Shown: one piece after another, positions 62,822 to 64,000 of the stretch | How the letters are laid out: the number at the start of each line of letters is the position of its first letter | Position numbering within the stretch: the stretch's first letter is position 1 | From: CAVVKW01 sp963761705 | Lineage (GTDB): Bacteria > Verrucomicrobiota > Verrucomicrobiia > Chthoniobacterales > JAATET01 | DNA length: 64,000 nucleotides | Direction: 5' to 3' | NCBI GenBank assembly: GCA_963761705.1 | Contig: CAVXHK010000004.1 | Location: 124,001-188,000, forward strand | Translations under genes and position numbers: made by a program | Notes under the pieces: model-generated | The model's database searches: none | What the model was told of the DNA's origin: nothing | Seen by the model: the letters and a program-made list of their open reading frames with translations, nothing else

Positions 62822-63999
62822 GGTTCGGTCACGGTGAGCCAGCGGGCGTGGGCGAGGTGGTAGGCCTGGCGGGCGGTGAGGGCGGAGGACTCGGCTTCGG
62901 CGAGGCGGGTGCGGGCGTTGAAGAGGGTCAGGAAATCGAGCTCGCCTCGCTGGTAGGCGGCTTCGGTCGAGGAGAGTTGCTCGCGGGCGGCGGGGAGAAG
63001 TCGGGTTTCGAGGGTGCGGGCGGCCTGGAAGGTGGCAACGAGGATGCGGTGGGCGGCGTCGGCTTCGTTGCGGAGGGTCAGGCGGAGGGCGGCAAGCTCG
63101 GCGCGGTGACGGGTGGCGATTGCGGTCTGCTCGGCGACGGCGCCGGTGCCGTTTTGCCAGAGCGGGAGCGGGATGCTCACCCGGACGCCCGCGATGGCTT
63201 CATTCTCGAAACCTCCGTCTTCGGCCGCGAGGCGCTCGCCCTCGTAGAAAACGCCGACGCCGATGTCGTCCCAGCGGGAGGCGTGGGCGAGGGAGACGGA
63301 GGTGTCGCCAGATTCGACGGCGAGTTCGGCGAGGCGGATGGGGGGCAGCGCGGGAGGGCGGTGGCTGGGGGGAGAGGGAGCGATGGCGGGAAGCGAGGCG
63401 TCCAGCGTTGGGTTGTACGGTTGGCCGAGCAGGGTGGCTAGGCGCTCGGCGGCGGCGATCTTGGTGGCCTGCAGGCCCGCGAGTTTGGTGGCCTCGGTCG
63501 TGGCGGCGAGGCTGGCCTGGCTGGCCTCGAGGGTGGAGGCGAGGCCTTCGGCGGATTGGGTCGTGAGCGACTCGGCGAAGGTTCTTAGGGTGTTGATTTG
63601 GCGCTCGAGGAGGTCGATGGCGGCTTGGGTGGTGGCGAGTTCGACCGTGGCGGCGCGGGCGCTGCCGGCGAGGAGGCGGGCGCGGTCGGCGATTTCGAGG
63701 CGGGCCATTTCGATCTGGATCGCGGAGAGGTGGCGCTCGTGGGCGAGGCGGGCCGTGACGGGGAAGCGCTGGGTGAAGGCGACTTCGACGCGGGCTTGGG
63801 CGTCGGGGCCAGCACCGAGCTCGGCGGACAATTCGGGGTTGGCAAGGCGACCGGTGGTGCGGGCGCTGCCTTCCGCCTCCGCGACGAGGTGGCGAGCGGC
63901 GGCGAGTTGGGGATTATTGGCAAGCGCGAGGGTCGCCGCCCGCTCGGGATCGAGAGGCGGCCCGGCGTGGGCGATCGACGTGACCGCAAGGAGTGAGAT
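62818..63999 (-). CDS. TolC/CusC-like outer-membrane efflux protein, 5' end outside window
   Basis: The reading frame stays open to the window edge and begins inside a signal peptide (ISLLAVTSIAHAGPPLDPER). The first start codon in the visible part, TTG 63831, is internal. Helical outer-membrane-factor repeats follow: ATLALANNPQLAAARHLVAE, GRLANPELSAELGAGP, then RVEVAFTQRFPVTARLAHER, and the second half DIGVGVFYEGER, IAGVRVSIPLPLWQNGTGAV, AYQRGELDFLTLFNARTRLA. It forms the outer-membrane channel of the efflux system whose adaptor and pump genes come next. The stop overlaps the adaptor ATG (ATGA). Only a few N-terminal codons should be missing. Confidence 0.85.
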   Translation of the reverse strand: MSLLAVTSIAHAGPPLDPERAATLALANNPQLAAARHLVAEAEGSARTTGRLANPELSAELGAGPDAQARVEVAFTQRFPVTARLAHERHLSAIQIEMARLEIADRARLLAGSARAATVELATTQAAIDLLERQINTLRTFAESLTTQSAEGLASTLEASQASLAATTEATKLAGLQATKIAAAERLATLLGQPYNPTLDASLPAIAPSPPSHRPPALPPIRLAELAVESGDTSVSLAHASRWDDIGVGVFYEGERLAAEDGGFENEAIAGVRVSIPLPLWQNGTGAVAEQTAIATRHRAELAALRLTLRNEADAAHRILVATFQAARTLETRLLPAAREQLSSTEAAYQRGELDFLTLFNARTRLAEAESSALTARQAYHLAHARWLTVTEP

Positions 64000-64000
64000 G

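Noticed and set aside
1..64000. CRISPR array, rRNA operon, intact insertion sequence or prophage
   Set aside because: No regularly spaced repeats, rRNA-like sequence, DDE transposase or phage structural genes were recognised; the only repeat structures are those listed.

Overview
The window is GC-rich, densely coded bacterial chromosome. It most likely comes from a member of the Verrucomicrobiota. The best marker is 26392-35906, which keeps the gene order of the Akkermansia Amuc_1098-Amuc_1102 pilus-like cluster: secretin, Amuc_1099-like, Amuc_1100-like, PilM-like, Amuc_1102-like. A DUF5722 protein, a GxxExxY fragment and lpxD fit a Gram-negative PVC-group bacterium. I cannot place it to genus.

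Layout. 1-727: end of a DUF5722 protein. 1410-7336: accessory island with a 1279-residue tyrosine-recombinase-like protein, a compact 199-residue integrase, a coupled small protein and a J-domain membrane protein. 7514-9123: three small envelope genes divergent from an XRE regulator, with paired palindromes between them. 9894-9967: tRNA-Pro(GGG). 10063-13236: argC-argJ-argB. 13249-17373: operon for a TPR lipoprotein, a DUF4331 protein and a HupE/UreJ-like membrane protein. 18111-19724: fucose/arabinose-isomerase-like protein. 19856-26277: coaE-rho-two GT-C membrane proteins-lpxD, coupled by 4-base start/stop overlaps. 26392-35906: pilus-like secretin operon with two tandem secretins and an intrinsic terminator. 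36022-40364: UDP-glucuronate decarboxylase, cation diffusion facilitator, cupin and polyprenyl sugar-phosphate transferase. 40416-45617: aroD, DMT transporter, trpD, methyltransferase, FAD oxidoreductase and a decayed membrane gene. 45631-50201: iron-type ABC importer interrupted by a small inverted-repeat element carrying a truncated GxxExxY gene. 50391-58100: hybrid histidine kinase, ADP-ribosylglycohydrolase-like protein, coiled-coil protein, PfkB kinase, an eroded RND efflux operon and a small unknown gene. 58137-64000: CusCBA-type tripartite efflux operon, cut by the window end.

Recurrent oddities. Four recognisable genes (UDP-glucuronate decarboxylase, CDF, sugar transferase, CusA) are each broken by one single-base frameshift and otherwise look intact, so sequencing indels are at least as likely as real decay. 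By contrast, the RND remnant at 56790-57669 has lost whole blocks and is a genuine relic. The least explained items are the giant recombinase, the inverted-repeat GxxExxY element coupled on both sides to ABC transporter genes, and the doubled secretin in the pilus-like operon. No CRISPR array, rRNA or recognisable complete insertion sequence was seen.
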